Assembly: GCF_025813715.1 (NCBI RefSeq)
Contig: NZ_CP107532.1
Span: 62,001-126,000, forward strand
From: Methylobacterium sp. FF17
Lineage (GTDB): Bacteria > Pseudomonadota > Alphaproteobacteria > Rhizobiales > Beijerinckiaceae
Direction: 5' to 3'
DNA length: 64,000 bases
Notes under the pieces: model-generated
What the model saw: only the letters and a program-made list of their open reading frames with translations
What the model was told of the DNA's origin: nothing
Databases searched by the model: none
Shown here: piece by piece, positions 24,111 through 33,201 of the stretch
How the letters are laid out: each line of letters begins with the position of its first letter
Numbering within the stretch: position 1 is the first letter of the stretch
Made by a program: the position numbers and the translations under genes

Positions 24111-26483
24111 TTGACCTCGACCGCATGGTCTCCGCGCGAGGCGGAGCTGACCGCCTGCGACCGCGAGCCGATCCACCGCCTCGGCACCCTTCAGCCCCAT
24201 GGTTTCCTGGTCGCCTATCGGTCAGAGGACCGGCGCATCGTGCAGGCGAGCGCCAACGCGCCGATCCTGGCGGGTCGACCCGAGGCGTCGCTCCTTGGCG
24301 CCGACGTGGTCGAGGTCTTCCCCGACCTTCACCTGCGCGCCGCCGCCGAACTGGTGGCCGAGCGCGACGGCGCCCAGTTCCTGCGCACCGTGACGCTTGC
24401 GACCGTCGAAGGCCCCCGCGCCTACGATCTGGCGGTGCACCGCTCCGGCGACCTCGTCGTCCTGGAATTCGAGGCGGTGGCCAGCGAAACGGTCTCCGAA
24501 CACAGCCTCGACGCGCTCTATCCCCGTCTCAACCGTTTCGTGGAAGGTCTCCACGAAGCTGGCTCCGTGGAAGAGCTGTGCCACCTGCTGGCCATCGACA
24601 TCCGCCACATCACCGCGTTCGACCGCGCTCTCGTGTACCGGTTCGACCGCGACGGGCACGGCACCGTCGTGGCGGAGGACGGCAACGGCGTGCTGCCGTC
24701 CTACCTCGACCTGCGCTTTCCCGCCTCCGACATCCCGGCCCAGGCGCGCGAGCTCTACCGGCGCAACCGCCTGCGCATCATTCCGGACGCGGCCTATGTG
24801 CCGGTGCCGATCCTGCGGGCGCCGGAGGCCGCGGGCGACGAAGCCCCCGACCTGCCCCTGGACCTCAGCCAGTCGATCCTGCGCAGCGTCTCGCCGGTGC
24901 ATGTCGCGTACATGCGCAACATGGGCACCATGGCCTCGATGTCGGTGTCGATCCTCGTCGACGGTGCGCTCTGGGGACTGATCTCCTGCCACAACCGCAC
25001 GCCGCGCCGCGTGCCGCTCCAGGCTCGCAACGCCTGCGATTTCCTCACCCGGATCTTCGCGCTCCAGCTCGCGGCCAAGGAGCGCGGCGCCGAGTCCGAG
25101 CAGCGCCTGGCGCTCGGGGCGATCCAGGTTCGGCTGCTCGGTCACATGGCGGAGGAGGAGAACTTCCTCGACGGCCTCCTCAACCATGCCGACGACGTGC
25201 TCGCCCTGGCGGGAGCGTCCGGCGCGGCGGTAGTCACGGCCGAAGGTTGCCGGCTGATGGGCGCGACGCCCAGCGCGGCGGAGGTCCGGGGACTGTACCG
25301 CTGGCTCTCGGACGGTCCCGGCGGGGCCGACCTCGTCGCCACCGACGCCCTGGGCGAGGCCTATCCGCCGGCTCGGGATTTCTCAGACCGGGCGAGCGGG
25401 CTTCTCGCCATCTCGATCTCGCAGAAATATGCGAGCTACGTGCTCTGGTTCAGGCCGGAGGTCGTCCGCACCGTCAAGTGGGGCGGCGACCCGACCAAGG
25501 CGGCGATCCCCGATCCCGCGGGTGGGCCGGACCGGCTGCACCCGCGACAATCCTTCGAGATCTGGAAGGAGACGCTGCGGGGTCGCGCCCTGCCCTGGTC
25601 GACCGCCGAGACGGAGGCGGTCAAGGAACTGCGGGCCTCGGTGCTCGGCATCGTGCTGCGGCGCGCCGAGGAACTCGCCGCCCTCAGCGAGGAACTGCAG
25701 CGTTCCAACAAGGAACTGGAAGCGTTCTCCTACTCGGTGAGCCACGACCTGCGCGCGCCCTTCCGGCACATCGTCGGTTATTCCGAACTGCTGCGCACCC
25801 GCGAGGGCGCACGGCTTTCGGAGAAGGGACGTCACTACGTCGACACCATCGTCAAGGCCGCGTTCTCGGCCGGGACCCTCGTCGACAACCTGCTGCGCTT
25901 CTCGCAGATGGGGCGCAACGCCCTGAACCCGGCCACCGGCGACCTGAACCTCCTGGTGGAGGAGGTCCGCCGGACCACATTGCGTGACGTGCCCCCCGAG
26001 CGCGTGATCCACTGGACGATCGGCCCCCTCGGACAGGTCCATGCGGATCCGGCGATGCTGCGCCTCGTCATCGAGAACCTGCTCTCGAACGCGGTCAAGT
26101 ACACCCGCGACCGTGACGAGGCCCGGATCGAGATCGGTCGCCTCGACCCGGTACCGCCGCCGGACGGGAGCCCCGAGGGCGAGGCCGGGCAGGAGGCGGT
26201 GTTCTACGTGCGCGACAACGGCGTCGGCTTCGACATGGCCTATGTCGGCAAGCTGTTCGGCGTGTTCCAGCGGCTGCACCGGGTCGAGGAGTTCGAGGGC
26301 ACCGGTATCGGCCTTGCAAACGTCCGGCGCATCGTCGAACGACACGGCGGGCGGACCTGGGCCGAGGGTATCCTCGGAGAGGGCGCGACGTTCTACTTCA
26401 CGCTGCCGTCGTCCCGGGCGCTGGCGAACCCGAGGGCCGTGCCGCGACCGCGCCCACCGTCGACGCCGAAGGAGGCGCATTGA
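24111..26483 (+). CDS. bphP: Bacteriophytochrome histidine kinase (PAS-GAF-PHY-HisKA-HATPase)
   Basis: This 790-aa red/far-red photoreceptor has the N-terminal 'ACDREPIHRLGTLQPHGFL' with Cys16, the biliverdin attachment site of bacterial phytochromes, a GAF domain with the 'FPASDIPAQARELYRRNRLRII' motif, a PHY domain (about 330-510) and a kinase core with phospho-acceptor His545 in 'SVSHDLRAPFRHIVGYSELL', N-box 'ENLLSNAVKYTRD' and G-boxes 'DNGVGFDM' and 'GTGIGLANVRRIV'. The start is a TTG at 24111 preceded by GGGAGCGG. No haem oxygenase gene (bphO) is adjacent. It heads a three-gene unit with a response regulator and a hybrid kinase. Being 8 kb from ppsR, it could tune photosynthesis genes. 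Confidence 0.95.
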   Translation: MTSTAWSPREAELTACDREPIHRLGTLQPHGFLVAYRSEDRRIVQASANAPILAGRPEASLLGADVVEVFPDLHLRAAAELVAERDGAQFLRTVTLATVEGPRAYDLAVHRSGDLVVLEFEAVASETVSEHSLDALYPRLNRFVEGLHEAGSVEELCHLLAIDIRHITAFDRALVYRFDRDGHGTVVAEDGNGVLPSYLDLRFPASDIPAQARELYRRNRLRIIPDAAYVPVPILRAPEAAGDEAPDLPLDLSQSILRSVSPVHVAYMRNMGTMASMSVSILVDGALWGLISCHNRTPRRVPLQARNACDFLTRIFALQLAAKERGAESEQRLALGAIQVRLLGHMAEEENFLDGLLNHADDVLALAGASGAAVVTAEGCRLMGATPSAAEVRGLYRWLSDGPGGADLVATDALGEAYPPARDFSDRASGLLAISISQKYASYVLWFRPEVVRTVKWGGDPTKAAIPDPAGGPDRLHPRQSFEIWKETLRGRALPWSTAETEAVKELRASVLGIVLRRAEELAALSEELQRSNKELEAFSYSVSHDLRAPFRHIVGYSELLRTREGARLSEKGRHYVDTIVKAAFSAGTLVDNLLRFSQMGRNALNPATGDLNLLVEEVRRTTLRDVPPERVIHWTIGPLGQVHADPAMLRLVIENLLSNAVKYTRDRDEARIEIGRLDPVPPPDGSPEGEAGQEAVFYVRDNGVGFDMAYVGKLFGVFQRLHRVEEFEGTGIGLANVRRIVERHGGRTWAEGILGEGATFYFTLPSSRALANPRAVPRPRPPSTPKEAH

Positions 26484-26486
26484 ACG

Positions 26487-26951
26487 ATGTCGGACCTGAA
26501 GCCGATCCTCCTCGTGGAGGACAACCCGAATGACATCGAACTGACCCTCGCCGCCCTGGACAAGAGCCAGCTCGCCAACGAGATCGTGATCTGCCGGGAC
26601 GGCGCGGAAGCCCTCGACTATCTCTATCGGCGCGGCGTGCACGAGGCGCGCGATGCCCGCGACCCCGCCGTGGTGCTCCTCGACCTCAAGCTGCCCAAGG
26701 TCGATGGGCTCGAGGTGCTGGCCAAGGTGAAGGGCGACATCCGCACCCGGTCGATCCCCGTCGTGGTGCTGACCTCCTCGCGCGAGGAAACCGACCTGGT
26801 GCGCTCCTACGATCTCGGGGTGAACGCTTTCGTGGTGAAGCCCGTTGGGTTCACGGAATTCTTCGAGGCGATTCAGGAACTCGGGGTGTTCTGGGCGGTG
26901 CTGAACGAACCGCCGCCGCACCGGGGGGGAGGCTGGCCATCGAACTCGTGA
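26487..26951 (+). CDS. Single-domain response regulator (Rcp1-like) of the bacteriophytochrome
   Basis: The 154-aa protein is a lone receiver domain: 'ILLVEDNPNDIELTLAAL' supplies the acidic pocket, Asp66 in 'VVLLDLKLPKVDG' is the phosphorylation site, and 'VVVLTSS' and 'AFVVKPV' give the conserved Thr and Lys. It resembles the Rcp1/BRR regulators paired with phytochromes. It starts three bases after bphP and overlaps the next gene by four (GTGA), so BphP is the expected phosphodonor. There is no output domain; it probably shuttles phosphate or acts by protein contact. Confidence 0.9.
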   Translation: MSDLKPILLVEDNPNDIELTLAALDKSQLANEIVICRDGAEALDYLYRRGVHEARDARDPAVVLLDLKLPKVDGLEVLAKVKGDIRTRSIPVVVLTSSREETDLVRSYDLGVNAFVVKPVGFTEFFEAIQELGVFWAVLNEPPPHRGGGWPSNS

Positions 26952-28705
26952 GAGACGGTGCTTGGGAGTCGGGCGCGCGCGAAGGGTTCGGCCCGACGCC
27001 GCTGCGGATCCTGCTTCTGGAGGACAGCGACCTCGACACGGAGCTTCTCGGCGCGGTGCTCGATGACCTCGGACATCCCTACAGCCTCGACCGGGTCATG
27101 ACGCAAGCGGCCTTCACCCAGGCGATCGCGGGCGGCGGGCACGACCTGATCCTGGCCGATTACGTCCTGCCGACCTTCGACGGCCTCAGCGCCCTCGGCA
27201 TCGCCCGGGCGCAATGCCCCGCGATTCCCTTCGTTTTCGTCTCGGGAACCCTCGGCGAGGACGTGGCGGTCGAGGCCCTGAAACGCGGGGCCACGGATTA
27301 CGTCACCAAGCAGCGGCTCGACCGCTTGCCGCGCACCATCATGCGCGCGCTTGCCGAGGCGAAGGCCCGGGCCGAGCGTGAGCGCGCCCAGCGAGACCTG
27401 CGCGCGCTGAACGAAACCCTCGAGGCTCGGGTCGAGGCACGGACCCGCGAACTCGCCGAGGCCAATGCCGAGCTGCACCGGCAGATCAGCGAGCGTACGC
27501 GCGTCGAGGAGGCCCTGCGCCAGTCGCAGCGCCTGGAGGCGGTGGGACAGCTCACCAGCGGTGTCGCGCACGACTTCAACAACCTGCTCACGGTGATCTC
27601 GGGCAACATCGAGTTCCTGGGCCGTGCGGTAACCGACGACCGCTCGAAGCGTCGCCTGGAGATGATGCGGGGCGCGGCCGACCGGGGTGCGCGGCTGACC
27701 GCGCAACTCCTCGCCTTCTCGCGGCGCCAGCGACTGGAGCCGACGCCGGTGGCGTTGAACCAGACCGTCGCTTCGATGCGCGACCTCCTGCAGAGCTCCA
27801 TCGGTGGCGGCGTCCGCATCGAGACGACGCTGCAGCCCGATCTCTGGTCGGCTCTGGTGGATGCCACCCAGATCGAGCTCGTGGTCCTGAACCTGGCGAT
27901 CAACGCCCGCGACGCCATGGCGGTGGGCGGGTGTCTCACCATCGAGACCGCCAACGTCACCCTGACGGACCCGCCGACCCGACCCGAGGAGCCGACCCCC
28001 GGCGCCTACGTGATGGTGGCGGTGAGCGACACCGGGACCGGGATCGCGCCGGAGGTGCTGACCCGGGTCTTCGAGCCGTTCTTCACCACGAAGGCGGTGG
28101 ACAAGGGTTCCGGGCTCGGGCTCGCCCAGGTCTACGGGTTCGTAAAGCAATCGGGGGGCGGGATCCGGATCGACACCCGGGTCGGGGAAGGCACCTCCGT
28201 CCGCGTCTATCTCCCGCGCGCCGAGGCTGGCGCCTCCCTGAACGAAGTCCCCCCGCCGGAGGTCGATTGCGTCGCCCGGCGCGCGCCGGACGAAGCGCCC
28301 GTCCTCCTCGTCGTGGACGACGACAGCGCGGTCCGGGAGGTCACGACCTCGATCCTCGCGGAACTCGGCTACGCGATCCGTCAGGCGAGCTCGGGCCTCG
28401 CGGCCCTGCAGGCCCTGGAAGCCGACCCGTGCGTCGATCTCATCCTGCTCGACTTCGCCATGCCGGGCATGAATGGTGCCGAGGCGGCCTGCGAGATCCG
28501 CCGACACTGGCCGCACCTGTCCGTGATGTTCGTCACCGGCTACGCCGACACCGATGCGCTGATGCGGGCCGGCGATGTCGGGGCCGAGCGGATCGTGCAG
28601 AAGCCGTTCCGGAACGGCGAACTCCAGCGCAAGGTCGCGGCGGTCCTGGCCCGCTCGCCCGCCGCCCCGGGCCTACGCCTCGTCTCGAGCCGTGCCGGCG
28701 CCTGA
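26948..28705 (+). CDS. Hybrid histidine kinase with receiver domains at both ends
   Basis: The 585-aa protein reads REC-coiled coil-HisKA-HATPase-REC. The N-terminal receiver has 'LLLEDSDLDTELL' and 'LILADYVLPTFDG'; a long charged helix (about 145-195) follows; the kinase has His208 in 'SGVAHDFNNLLTVISGNIEFL' with 'LNLAINARDAM', 'VSDTGTGIAPEVL' and 'GSGLGLAQVYGFVKQSGG'; the C-terminal receiver has 'LLVVDDDSAVREV' and 'LILLDFAMPGMNG'. It starts at a GTG overlapping the upstream response regulator. The arrangement suggests a phosphorelay from BphP through both receivers, which is inference. No membrane segment is present. Confidence 0.9.
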   Translation: MRDGAWESGAREGFGPTPLRILLLEDSDLDTELLGAVLDDLGHPYSLDRVMTQAAFTQAIAGGGHDLILADYVLPTFDGLSALGIARAQCPAIPFVFVSGTLGEDVAVEALKRGATDYVTKQRLDRLPRTIMRALAEAKARAERERAQRDLRALNETLEARVEARTRELAEANAELHRQISERTRVEEALRQSQRLEAVGQLTSGVAHDFNNLLTVISGNIEFLGRAVTDDRSKRRLEMMRGAADRGARLTAQLLAFSRRQRLEPTPVALNQTVASMRDLLQSSIGGGVRIETTLQPDLWSALVDATQIELVVLNLAINARDAMAVGGCLTIETANVTLTDPPTRPEEPTPGAYVMVAVSDTGTGIAPEVLTRVFEPFFTTKAVDKGSGLGLAQVYGFVKQSGGGIRIDTRVGEGTSVRVYLPRAEAGASLNEVPPPEVDCVARRAPDEAPVLLVVDDDSAVREVTTSILAELGYAIRQASSGLAALQALEADPCVDLILLDFAMPGMNGAEAACEIRRHWPHLSVMFVTGYADTDALMRAGDVGAERIVQKPFRNGELQRKVAAVLARSPAAPGLRLVSSRAGA

Positions 28706-28762
28706 GCGGCACCGGATTGCGTAGGGCGGGGTAAAGAGAGCCGCGTTCCTCCCGCGGGGCAG

Positions 28763-29668
28763 TCAGGCTCCGCCGAGTACCTGCCGGACGCTGGTCCAGG
28801 GGTGGGGGCCGTAGCGATCGTTGTCCAGCGGCGCGAGCTTGCCGCGGCCGCTCGACATGTCGCGCAGGTATTGCAGGCCCTGCCAGATTGGAAAGACCGC
28901 GTCATTTCCGGGCGTCAGCCGGCGCAAGATCCGGATGATGAGGGACAGGCGGCCGAGGCCGCCGGCCCGCCAGAGGCCGAACGGCGTTCCGGTGATGTCG
29001 CTCATCGTTGCCGCGAGGTCACGTGGGGTCGCCACGTCCCCGGCGATCCGCAGGATGCGCGGAGCGGCCGGGTCGAGGGCCGCTGCGGCGGTGTAGTGGG
29101 CGACATCGTCCCGCGCGGTAAAATCGAGGGGCTGGTCGGCGTTGCCCCAGTACAGGACCTTGCGCGGCGCCTTCAGGATGATCGGGGCCTGACCCGTCAG
29201 CAGGTCCGAAAAGGCGCCGTTGAGGATCGAGGTGGCTCGGATCGGCGCGCGGTCGACCCGCTCCATGAAGGTCCGGCGCAGATCGAGATTGCGGTTGCCC
29301 CCGGGTTCGGTCCCGGTGAAGTCGAGGGAGAAGTCGGACGGGATGAAGCGGGGCACGCCCGCCGCTACGGCTGCATCGAGCAGCCTCCCCTGCGCCTCCA
29401 GGATGACGGGGGCGAGGCCGTTCAGGGACGAGACGACGCAGGCCGCACCCCGGCACGCCTCGGCCAGGGTGGCGGCATTCCCGTAATCGACCGTGACCCG
29501 CGTGAGCCCCGGGATGTCGGGCGCATGGCGCGGGCCGTCGCCCGCCGCTCGCACCAGCGCGCGGACCTCGCTTCCCTGAGCGATCAACGCCCGGGCGATC
29601 CGGCCGCCGAGGTCGCCCCCGAGACCGGCGAGGACGATGGTCTGCGTCTTGGGATCCGGGCTGTCCAT
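28763..29668 (-). CDS. NmrA-like/NAD(P)-binding Rossmann protein
   Basis: The 301-aa protein has the dinucleotide-binding start 'IVLAGLGGDLGGRIARALIAQGSEVRALVR' and the NmrA/isoflavone-reductase-like 'FIPSDFSLDF' and 'LNGAFSDLL' segments. These atypical short-chain dehydrogenase relatives include redox sensors and reductases; the usual YxxxK pair is not evident. It lies 112 bp downstream of glpK on the same strand and may be read through, but no metabolic link is shown. I chose the ATG at 29668 rather than a longer frame. Confidence 0.82.
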   Translation of the reverse strand: MDSPDPKTQTIVLAGLGGDLGGRIARALIAQGSEVRALVRAAGDGPRHAPDIPGLTRVTVDYGNAATLAEACRGAACVVSSLNGLAPVILEAQGRLLDAAVAAGVPRFIPSDFSLDFTGTEPGGNRNLDLRRTFMERVDRAPIRATSILNGAFSDLLTGQAPIILKAPRKVLYWGNADQPLDFTARDDVAHYTAAAALDPAAPRILRIAGDVATPRDLAATMSDITGTPFGLWRAGGLGRLSLIIRILRRLTPGNDAVFPIWQGLQYLRDMSSGRGKLAPLDNDRYGPHPWTSVRQVLGGA

Positions 29669-29780
29669 GGAATTGCGTGTCCTGTCCGCCGCGACGGCCG
29701 CGTCACCGCCGGGCCTCGATCGATCCCGGTGGGGGACAACACCGCGCGCCGGCATCGGTGCCGCCGGGCCGTCGCAACGA

Positions 29781-31286
29781 TCAAGCCTCCGGCTGCTCCC
29801 AGTCGAAGGCGCGCTCGACCGCCCGCCCCCAGGCGGCGGTGATCCGCCGGCGCTCGACCGCGTCCATGTTCGGTTCCCAGCGCCGCTCGACGCCCCAGTT
29901 GCCCACGAGGTCGTCGGTGCCGCGCCAGTATCCGGTGGCGAGCCCTGCTGCGTAGGCGGCGCCCAGCGCCGTGGTCTCGGTGACGCGCGGGCGCAGGACC
30001 GGCACGCCGAGGATGTCGGCTTGGAACTGCATCAGGGTGCCGTTGGCGACCATGCCGCCATCCGTGCGCAGTTCGCGCACGGGGATGCCGGAATCCGCTT
30101 CCATCGCCTCCAGCACTTCGTGGGTCTGGAAGGCGGTGGCCTCCAGGCAGGCCCGTGCGATGTGTCCCCGGTTGGCGAACCGGGTCAGGCCGATGATCAG
30201 TCCGCGCGCGCCCTCGTTCCAATGCGGCGCGTAGAGCCCCGAGAAGGCCGGCACGAAATAGACGCCGCCATTGTCCGCGACGGTGGTGGCGAGGTGTTCG
30301 ACCTCGGCGCTGTCCCGGATCATCTGCAGGTTGTCGCGCAGCCACTGCACCAGGGCCCCCGTGATGGCGATGGAGCCTTCGAGGGCGTAGACCGCCGGCT
30401 CGCCGCCGCGCTGGTAGGCCACCGTCGTCACGAGACCGCAGGTGGAGGGGACCGGAGTTCCGCCGGTATTCATCAGGGCGAAGCAGCCGGTGCCGTAGGT
30501 GTTCTTGGCCTCGCCCGGGCGGAAGCAGGTCTGCCCGAACAGGGCCGCCTGCTGGTCCCCGAGGATACCGGCGATCGGCACGCCGGCGAAGGGCGTCCGG
30601 GTCTCGCCATAGACTTCGGAGGAGGAGACGATCGTGGGCAGCATCGCGGGCGGGATGCCGAAGGCGGCGAGCATGCCCGGGTCCCAGGCCAGGGTGTCGA
30701 GGGCCATCAGCTGCGTGCGGCTCGCGTTGGTCACGTCCGTGAGGTGCAGCCCGCCCTCCGGTCCGCCGGTCAGGTTCCAGACGAGCCAACTGTCGATGGT
30801 CCCGAACAGGACGTCGCCCACCTGCGCCCGCTCCGCCGCACCCTCCACGTGGTCGAGGAGCCAGCGCAGCTTGAGGCCCGAGAAGTAGCTCGCCAGGGGC
30901 AGGCCGGTGAGCGCGCGGAAGCGGTCGCGCCCGCCCGCCCGGGCGAACTCCGCCACGAGGCGGTCGTTGCGGGTGTCCTGCCAGACGAGGGCGTTGTGCA
31001 GGGGCGCGCCGGTCCGGCGGTCCCAGATCACCGTCGTCTCGCGCTGGTTCGTGATGCCGATGGCGAGGAGGTCGGACGGCGCAAGGCCCGCCGCCTCGAG
31101 GGCTTCGCGCATCACGGCCTGGACGTTGCGCCAGATCTCCGCCGGGTCGTGCTCCACCTGTCCCGGACGGGGATAGATCTGCGCGTGCTCGCGCTGCCGG
31201 CAGGCGACGATGCGTCCCGCCTGGTCGAAGACGATGAAGCGGCTGCTCGTGGTGCCCTGGTCGATGGCGCCGACATACCGGGTCAT
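29781..31286 (-). CDS. glpK: Glycerol kinase
   Basis: GlpK phosphorylates glycerol to sn-glycerol 3-phosphate with ATP. The 501-aa protein has the FGGY-kinase phosphate motif '[16 protein letters not shown]', '[14 protein letters not shown]', '[14 protein letters not shown]' and the C-terminal '[27 protein letters not shown]' with '[18 protein letters not shown]'. Length is standard. It lies 35 bp downstream of glpD in the same direction, so one operon is likely. No glycerol facilitator gene is nearby. Confidence 0.96.
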   Translation of the reverse strand: MTRYVGAIDQGTTSSRFIVFDQAGRIVACRQREHAQIYPRPGQVEHDPAEIWRNVQAVMREALEAAGLAPSDLLAIGITNQRETTVIWDRRTGAPLHNALVWQDTRNDRLVAEFARAGGRDRFRALTGLPLASYFSGLKLRWLLDHVEGAAERAQVGDVLFGTIDSWLVWNLTGGPEGGLHLTDVTNASRTQLMALDTLAWDPGMLAAFGIPPAMLPTIVSSSEVYGETRTPFAGVPIAGILGDQQAALFGQTCFRPGEAKNTYGTGCFALMNTGGTPVPSTCGLVTTVAYQRGGEPAVYALEGSIAITGALVQWLRDNLQMIRDSAEVEHLATTVADNGGVYFVPAFSGLYAPHWNEGARGLIIGLTRFANRGHIARACLEATAFQTHEVLEAMEADSGIPVRELRTDGGMVANGTLMQFQADILGVPVLRPRVTETTALGAAYAAGLATGYWRGTDDLVGNWGVERRWEPNMDAVERRRITAAWGRAVERAFDWEQPEA

Positions 31287-31321
31287 GGTGATCGTCCTGC
31301 CTTGCGGTTTCGGAGCGGTCG

Positions 31322-32875
31322 TCAGGCGGGCTGCGTGGGGACCGGCCCGGCGACCGCGTGGCGGGCGAGGTAGTCCGCGAGCCGCGCCGAACCCTCGGGC
31401 GAGGTCCGCAGGCCGAGCTTCGAGCGCCGCCATAGGATGTCCTCGGCCGTGCGGGCCCACTCGGCGCGCACGAGGTAATCGACCTCCGCCGCCGTGAGCC
31501 CCCCGTCGAAGGCTTGCCCCAGGTCCGCGAGGCTCCGTGCGTCGCCGAGGATGGTCCGGGCCTTGGTGCCGTAGGCTCGGGCGAGACGTCGGGCGGTCTC
31601 CGGCGGCAGGAACGGCGCAACGCGGGCGAACTCTGCCAGGAAAGCCTCGAAATCCCCGTACGCGAAATCTCCGCCCGGCAGGGGCGCGTCCCCGGTCCAG
31701 GCTGGACCGAGCGAGCGCGTGCCGCGCGCGAGCCGTTCGAGGGCGTGCTCGGCCAGGCGCCGATAGGTCGTGATCTTGCCGCCATACACCGAGAGGGCGG
31801 GCGCCTGCCCGGCCGGCGCATCGAGGTCCAGGAGGTAGTCGCGGCTCACCGCCGAGGCGTCGGCCGCCGCGTCGTCGTGGAGCGGGCGGATGCCGGCATA
31901 GCTCCAGACCACGTCCGCGGGTCCGATCGTGGTCCGGAAGGAGCGGTTGATCGCCGCGCAGAGGTAGCGGACCTCGTCCTGCGCGATCGCCACCGGGCCG
32001 GGCGGCCCGTCATGGGGCACGTCGGTAGTCCCGATCAGCGTGAAGTCGCGCTCGTAGGGGATCGCGAAGATGATGCGCCGGTCGGGCTGCTGCAGGATGT
32101 AGGCCTGATCGCCCGCGTAGAGCGCCTTCACGACGATGTGGCTGCCCTTGACCAGCCGCACGGCCGCGCGGGCGTCGAGCCCCAGGTTCGTCTCCAGCGT
32201 CTGCCCGACCCAGGGGCCGGCGGCATTGACGAGGGCGCGGGCCCGGACGTGCGCGCGTCGGCCCGTCGCACCATCGCGCAACTCGGCGTCCCAGACGTTC
32301 CCGACCCTCCGCGCAGCGCGCAACTCGGTGCGGGTGCGGATCTCCGCGCCGCGTGCCTGGGCGTCCATGGCGTTCAGCACCACGAGGCGGCTGTCCTCCA
32401 CCCAGCAATCCGAATAGGCGAAGCCCCGCGTCAGGCGTGCCTGCAGGGGCGCGCCGAGGCCGGATCGCGTCAGGTCGACCATCGCCGAGCGGGGCAACGT
32501 CCGCAGGCGGGCGAGGTGGTCGTAGAGGAAGAGCCCGAGGCGCAGCATCCAGGCGGGCCGCAGGCCGGCCTCGTGCGGGAGCACGAAGCGCAGGGGCCAG
32601 ATGATGTGGGGCGCCAGGCGGAGCAGGCGTTCGCGCTCGGCCAGCGCCTCGCGCACGAGGCGGAACGCGTAGGTTTCGAGATAGCGCAGGCCGCCGTGGA
32701 TCAGCTTGGTGCTGGACGAGGAGGTGAATTCGGCCAGATCCCCCCGCTCGCAGAGCAGGACCGTCAGCCCCCGGCCGGCGGCGTCGCGGGCGATGCCGGC
32801 GCCGTTGATGCCGCCTCCGATGACGAGGAGGTCGTAGGTCGGCACCCGCTCCCCGGCGGTCGCATCCGGCGCCAT
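31322..32875 (-). CDS. glpD: Aerobic glycerol-3-phosphate dehydrogenase
   Basis: GlpD is a membrane-associated FAD enzyme that oxidises glycerol 3-phosphate to dihydroxyacetone phosphate and reduces ubiquinone. The 517 residues show the FAD motif '[23 protein letters not shown]', the family segment '[23 protein letters not shown]', 'NAAGPWVGQ' and the C-terminal GlpD cap '[24 protein letters not shown]'. It forms an operon with glpK. I used ATG 32875; an upstream frame exists but is unrelated. A 19-bp triplicated sequence lies 107 bp upstream. Confidence 0.96.
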   Translation of the reverse strand: MAPDATAGERVPTYDLLVIGGGINGAGIARDAAGRGLTVLLCERGDLAEFTSSSSTKLIHGGLRYLETYAFRLVREALAERERLLRLAPHIIWPLRFVLPHEAGLRPAWMLRLGLFLYDHLARLRTLPRSAMVDLTRSGLGAPLQARLTRGFAYSDCWVEDSRLVVLNAMDAQARGAEIRTRTELRAARRVGNVWDAELRDGATGRRAHVRARALVNAAGPWVGQTLETNLGLDARAAVRLVKGSHIVVKALYAGDQAYILQQPDRRIIFAIPYERDFTLIGTTDVPHDGPPGPVAIAQDEVRYLCAAINRSFRTTIGPADVVWSYAGIRPLHDDAAADASAVSRDYLLDLDAPAGQAPALSVYGGKITTYRRLAEHALERLARGTRSLGPAWTGDAPLPGGDFAYGDFEAFLAEFARVAPFLPPETARRLARAYGTKARTILGDARSLADLGQAFDGGLTAAEVDYLVRAEWARTAEDILWRRSKLGLRTSPEGSARLADYLARHAVAGPVPTQPA

Positions 32876-32982
32876 GCTTCGCTCCCGCCCCCGGCGATTC
32901 GACCGGATGCCGGAGGATAGCGCAGGCCAGATCATGCAGGAATGCCCGAGTGCCACAGGCGTGACCCGGTCGCCGTAAACGC

Positions 32983-33039
32983 GCTGGGGCGCCATGTCTG
33001 TGCTGGGGCGCCATGTCTGCGCGGGGGCGCCATGTCCGC
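32983..33039. repeat. Three tandem 19-bp repeats between glpD and the SulP gene
   Basis: Three adjacent 19-bp units read GCTGGGGCGCCATGTCTGT, GCTGGGGCGCCATGTCTGC and GCGGGGGCGCCATGTCCGC, differing at two to four positions. They sit in the divergent intergenic region, 107 bp from the glpD start and 163 bp from the SulP start. They may be a regulator array or a recent slippage product; the sequence alone does not decide. Confidence 0.75.
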
Positions 33040-33201
33040 GCGGCGCTGGCCCACGCGCCCGCAATCCCCTATGGCACCGCACGCGCCACGCCCGGCCCCT
33101 TGATGGCCTCACGACGCCGTGGCCCGTGCGCGGCCGATCGACGGCGCCGGGCGCCATCGACGACGCTTGAGGCTCGTTCCGTGAAGCCGCCCGAGGATTC
33201 C

